From: an uncultured Pirellula sp.
GTDB lineage: Bacteria > Planctomycetota > Planctomycetia > Pirellulales > Pirellulaceae
DNA length: 7,347 nucleotides
Reading direction: 5' to 3'
Assembly: GCA_903837255.1 (NCBI GenBank)
Contig: CAILTZ010000657.1
Location: 1-7,347, forward strand
The notes under the pieces: generated by a model
The model's database searches: none
What the model was told of the DNA's origin: nothing
What the model saw: the letters and a program-made list of their open reading frames with translations, nothing else
In this document: positions 4,766-7,347 of the stretch, one piece after another
Numbering within the stretch: position 1 is the stretch's first letter
Layout of the letters: every line of letters begins with the position of its first letter
Position numbers and translations under genes: made by a program

Positions 4766-5820
4766 CTGAGACTCTCCGCGGCATTTGCTGGATTTTCAGC
4801 CCTCCAAACGCAGGATCCAACCGCAACCCGAGTGAATCCGGCCTCGAGCACCTGCGGCAGATTCTGTGAGTCAATCCCTCCTATCGCATATGCTGGCAAC
4901 CCCGGGGCACTTGCTCGCAACCAAGCTGCCGCCTGGGCCAAAAATGAAATCCCTGAAAATCTCTCAAACGACTTGGTATTGGACGGAAACGTCGGCCCAC
5001 ATCCTATGTAGTCCACCCCCAACTCCACCGCCCTACGGACCTGATCGAGGTTGTGGGTGGAAAGTCCCAAGCACTGTGAAGGTTGCAACAATCGCCGCGA
5101 GGCACCAACCGATAAATCCACTTGGCCAACATGGACTCCCGCCGCCTGTGTCGTCGCTGCAATGTCCACGCGGTCATTGATCAATACCCGGGTCTCTTTG
5201 CTATCTGCGGAATCACAAGCTGCCCGCAGATACTCGACAATCCGTATCGCATCGGCTTGCTTGTCCCGAATTTGTATCAACTGCACCCCCGCTCGCGAGA
5301 TCTGTGCGATCCGCAGATTGAACTGCTCGAGCGGTAGTTGGCAATCCACCAACACATACAATTTCGCTTGTCGCAAAAAATCAACGTCGCGCTGGATCGC
5401 TAACCTCAGCGCAGCATTCAAGTCATACACCTGATACCTCAGTCGCTCGACCTTGGACGACTCCTGTGGCAACAAAAACTTGCATGACTCCTCGATAACC
5501 CTGAGCCCCTGTTCGACTCGCGATGCTGCCGCTGCAAGAATCGATGCGAGCCCCTCGGTGCGCCGCAATTCACTCGGCGTCTTGACCTCCCTGCCTACAT
5601 CTCCTTGAGCATCCCTGGCCGACAACAATGCAATCGGTCCCACCGCATCGATAGTCTGCCCAAGTGCATGCCGGATCGATTTGTACTCAGCCTGCAACTT
5701 GGATATTCCCGAAAACCTTGCGACATCCTCAAGTGTCCGCAGACCTTCCATGACGCGATTGCTGTTGGCATCGATCATACGCCGCAAAACAATTTGGGAG
5801 TGGTCGATTGGATCGTGCAT
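4744..5820 (-). CDS. thiE: Bifunctional ThiD2-ThiE: HMP-phosphate kinase domain fused to thiamin phosphate synthase
   Basis: The C-terminal half (about 150-358) is thiamin phosphate synthase, joining HMP-diphosphate to thiazole phosphate. The Bacillus ThiE active-site pattern is present: Q-x-R-x-K (Q183, R185, K187), IND at 214-216, GVHVGQVD (228-235, D235), S254 in GLSTH, GPTFPSNTK (275-283) and AIGGI (312-316). Ser280 replaces a usual Thr. The N-terminal ~140 residues match the ThiD2 family, small domains often fused to ThiE and reported to phosphorylate HMP-phosphate but not free HMP. They contain two related helices, NRVMEGLRTLEDVARF (21-36) and SRVEQGLRVIEESCKF (100-115). One polypeptide would thus make HMP-diphosphate and use it. 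The start lies 6 bp after the CYTH stop, with only a weak site, so coupling is likely. No TPP riboswitch is seen at this gene. The ThiE assignment is firm and ThiD2 is strong. Confidence 0.94.
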   Translation of the reverse strand: MHDPIDHSQIVLRRMIDANSNRVMEGLRTLEDVARFSGISKLQAEYKSIRHALGQTIDAVGPIALLSARDAQGDVGREVKTPSELRRTEGLASILAAAASRVEQGLRVIEESCKFLLPQESSKVERLRYQVYDLNAALRLAIQRDVDFLRQAKLYVLVDCQLPLEQFNLRIAQISRAGVQLIQIRDKQADAIRIVEYLRAACDSADSKETRVLINDRVDIAATTQAAGVHVGQVDLSVGASRRLLQPSQCLGLSTHNLDQVRRAVELGVDYIGCGPTFPSNTKSFERFSGISFLAQAAAWLRASAPGLPAYAIGGIDSQNLPQVLEAGFTRVAVGSCVWRAENPANAAESLRLELDRA

Positions 5821-5826
5821 ATACGG

Positions 5827-6402
5827 CTACTTCTGTTGCTCAAGTACCATCGATAGGTAACTGCGCCTCTCCATGAAACTCAATCCCAGATAATTCGCAG
5901 CCGATTGGATGGCTTGTCCAGCCGCCGCCAACTCCTCTGCTGATTCTACGACGCATTCCACTTCGGCGAATTTTCCAATTTCTGAAATATGGTCGATGGT
6001 AACTAGCATGCCTGAATGTAGTTTTGATAGAGAGAACACTCGCCGAGTTTTGCGAACCACCGCGATCGACTCAAAACTCAAATTCTCCCAAATACGCCTC
6101 CAACCTGCATCCGTACCACTAGCCAATGGCAGTTCAATCTCCGGACGGGTTTTCAATGGACCCTCGGTGCGTGGGCCCTTATAAGTGATATACCACTGAT
6201 CGTTGACCAACCGCAAACGCAGTGCCTCGTCGGTAATCTTGAAATCGCGTGCCGGATGCCTTAGGTAATGATCCTCGTGCGTCTCGGATTTGAGTTCCTT
6301 GGCCCCAAGTTTCTCAAGCTGAGCTAGCAACTTGATCTCGTTTTCAATACGGTACTTGCCCTCAATCTCCATCGGGTACTGCGGTGCTGAATCTGCCATC
6401 AT
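5827..6402 (-). CDS. CYTH-domain protein, CyaB-like (class IV adenylate cyclase / triphosphate hydrolase family)
   Basis: The 191-residue protein is a single CYTH triphosphate-tunnel domain. The diagnostic ExExK is MEIEGK (E12, E14, K16), which holds metal and triphosphate in the tunnel. Other tunnel residues are visible as ALRLRL (R62, R64), TYKGP (K75), TRPEIE (R86, E88, E90), VRKTRRVF (117-123), D137 and KFAEVE (144-149). The layout is closest to the CyaB branch. Family activities include cAMP synthesis from ATP and hydrolysis of thiamine triphosphate or inorganic triphosphate, so the sequence alone does not fix the substrate. Start: ATG-ATG follows the trpF stop directly. GAGG is only 3 nt from the first ATG (6402) but 6 nt from the second (6399), so the second may be the true start. 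It lies between trpF and thiD2-thiE in an operon; the thiamin neighbour hints at thiamine phosphates (inference). Confidence 0.9.
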   Translation of the reverse strand: MMADSAPQYPMEIEGKYRIENEIKLLAQLEKLGAKELKSETHEDHYLRHPARDFKITDEALRLRLVNDQWYITYKGPRTEGPLKTRPEIELPLASGTDAGWRRIWENLSFESIAVVRKTRRVFSLSKLHSGMLVTIDHISEIGKFAEVECVVESAEELAAAGQAIQSAANYLGLSFMERRSYLSMVLEQQK

Positions 6403-7104
6403 TTACCTCGAAGCATAGTGGTCTCGAACCGCCGTAACAATCGCTCTCATCTTAGCCGGATCCTTAACCCCCGGGGAGTCTTCAATGCCACTTGCTACGT
6501 CGATTCCATAAGGTTCAACCATCCGCAACGCCTCGTAGATGTTGTTGGAATCCAATCCGCCCGCCAACAAAAACTGAGCATCCCTGCCCTCTACGCCGAC
6601 GAAACTCGCCGGACGCGGACTCAGCAACCCCCAATTAACCCGCTTGCCCGTCCCGCCTTTCTCCACCGGATCGTAAGCATCGACGAGCAAACCAATTACC
6701 GAGGAATTCGCCTGCATGGACTTGGAAACCCACTGACCCCAAAGCCCATCGTCGATGGATCCACGGTACGCTAACGCCTTGAGAATCGGCAAACCAGTCC
6801 AATGGCGAGAATTTTCATATTCAGTAAGCCACTCGATGGTCTCATCGCCGTGCAACTGGATGGCATCCAAAGGACATTCCGATACCACACCCTGGATCTG
6901 CTCAGGACTCGCATCAACAAAAATACCAACCCGACTACAGTGTCCTCGGGCGACCATCGACAGCCGCTTGGCTACCCCAGGCGAAACGTAACGCTTGCTC
7001 CTGGGATAGAAATTCAATCCGATCGCATCGACCTGCAACCCGATCGCTTCGAGGACATCCTGCTCCCTAGTAAACCCGCAAAACTTCAGGCGAGGTAGCT
7101 TCAT
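6403..7104 (-). CDS. trpF: Phosphoribosylanthranilate isomerase (tryptophan synthesis)
   Basis: TrpF catalyses the Amadori rearrangement of N-(5-phosphoribosyl)anthranilate to CdRP, the third step from chorismate to tryptophan. The 233 residues form a TIM barrel with all signature pieces. LKFCGFTREQD (6-16) holds the catalytic base C9. GIFVDAS is at 60-66 and IQLHGDE at 82-88. LLVDAYDP (139-146) holds the general acid D142, followed by GGTGKRVNW (150-158). LLAGGLDSNNI (179-189) and GIDVASGIEDSPGVKD (200-215) make the phosphate-binding loops. Length is slightly above the usual ~200-215, mostly from loop residues around 96-135. The ATG overlaps the gltX stop (ATGA), and the TAA stop directly touches the CYTH ATG, so translation is coupled on both sides. 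No good ribosome-binding site precedes it. Other trp genes are not nearby. Confidence 0.96.
   Translation of the reverse strand: MKLPRLKFCGFTREQDVLEAIGLQVDAIGLNFYPRSKRYVSPGVAKRLSMVARGHCSRVGIFVDASPEQIQGVVSECPLDAIQLHGDETIEWLTEYENSRHWTGLPILKALAYRGSIDDGLWGQWVSKSMQANSSVIGLLVDAYDPVEKGGTGKRVNWGLLSPRPASFVGVEGRDAQFLLAGGLDSNNIYEALRMVEPYGIDVASGIEDSPGVKDPAKMRAIVTAVRDHYASR
6406..6409 (-). promoter_or_regulatory. Ribosome-binding site deciding the CYTH gene start
   Basis: GAGG on the minus strand (6409-6406) is followed by the trpF stop TAA (6405-6403) and then two consecutive ATGs. The 3-nt gap to the first ATG is too short for normal initiation, while the 6-nt gap to the second (6399-6397) is acceptable. 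The second Met is therefore a good candidate for the true start. Confidence 0.45.
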
Positions 7105-7347
7105 GTCTTGGTCGCTAACTCGATGCAGCGATCAATTCTTGCCAACGAGGAAGCTTGGCCGAGAATCGCAAAGGAATCAAAGACCCCAACACCCGACGTC
7201 TTGCCCGTAAGCGCCAGACGGACTGCATTGATACAAACGCCCAGCTTTCCGCCCTTGGACTCGACCATCTGTTTGATCTGGCTCTCAAGTTCCGAAACCG
7301 ACCAAGGATCGCTCGCAGCTACGATTTTCCGTACCTCTTCGAGAAAC
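7101..7347 (-). CDS. gltX: Glutamyl-tRNA synthetase, C-terminal end (partial, 5' cut by window edge)
   Basis: Only the last 81 residues, to TGA 7103-7101, are inside the window. They contain GGKLGVCINAVRLALTGKTS, then GVGVFDSFAILGQ and a closing SSLARIDRCIE. This is the end of the bacterial glutamyl-tRNA synthetase anticodon-binding domain, with the typical K-G/L-x-x-x-R-x-A-L-T-G, G-x-x-x-F-x-x-x-x-I-L-G and R-I segments. The enzyme charges tRNA-Glu with glutamate in the cytoplasm. The HIGH and KMSKS motifs lie beyond the edge, so whether it also charges tRNA-Gln cannot be judged. It is the most upstream visible gene of the minus-strand operon and overlaps trpF by 4 bp (ATGA). Confidence 0.9.
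   Translation of the reverse strand, partial: FLEEVRKIVAASDPWSVSELESQIKQMVESKGGKLGVCINAVRLALTGKTSGVGVFDSFAILGQASSLARIDRCIELATKT

Noticed and set aside
5821..6402. TPP riboswitch before thiD2-thiE
   Set aside because: Only 6 bp of non-coding sequence precede the gene, and no THI-box-like conserved core is seen; any such control would have to lie upstream of gltX, outside the window.
1..7347. Mobile element, phage, toxin-antitoxin, defence island or CRISPR array
   Set aside because: No transposase, integrase, repeat array or small paired ORFs are visible; coding density and gene content are those of a core chromosomal region.

Overview
The window is an ordinary housekeeping stretch of a bacterial chromosome, most likely from a planctomycete of the Pirellulaceae/Rhodopirellula type. 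This placement is an inference, with moderate confidence. It rests on a Tat-exported squalene-cyclase-like repeat protein of a kind common in that phylum, a ThiD2-ThiE fusion, scattered two- to four-gene units instead of full biosynthetic operons, and start codons that mostly lack a good Shine-Dalgarno sequence. No mobile element, CRISPR array, phage gene, tRNA or rRNA is visible, and I found no sign of an undescribed defence or biosynthetic system.

Layout. At 2-166 (+) is the last 54 codons of an SMP-30/gluconolactonase-like beta-propeller protein. A short convergent spacer with a 13-bp tandem repeat follows, and a strong hairpin covers the end of the next gene. At 227-1446 (-) lies a two-gene histidine unit, hisE then hisG, overlapping by 4 bp (ATGA). 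It has a plausible sigma70-type promoter at 1491-1519. Divergent from it is miaA (1593-2573, +), encoding tRNA dimethylallyltransferase. The 3' end of miaA overlaps by 30 bp the 3' end of a gene for an exported alpha/alpha-toroid (prenyltransferase/squalene-oxidase repeat) protein (2544-3605, -). Upstream of that is cysK (3664-4602, -), encoding cysteine synthase. From 4744 to the right edge runs a tightly packed minus-strand operon: gltX (C-terminal part only), trpF, a CYTH/CyaB-like gene and thiD2-thiE. Its junctions are a 4-bp overlap, TAA directly abutting ATG, and a 6-bp gap. A candidate intrinsic terminator overlaps the thiD2-thiE stop codon and separates this operon from cysK.

How the genes work together. 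HisG and HisE catalyse steps 1 and 2 of histidine synthesis (ATP + PRPP to phosphoribosyl-ATP to phosphoribosyl-AMP). TrpF acts in tryptophan synthesis, CysK makes cysteine, and ThiD2-ThiE makes thiamin phosphate. GltX charges tRNA-Glu and MiaA modifies A37 of tRNAs. The most thought-provoking context is the CYTH-fold phosphohydrolase/cyclase-family gene next to the thiamin phosphate synthase gene, because the CYTH superfamily includes thiamine triphosphatases.
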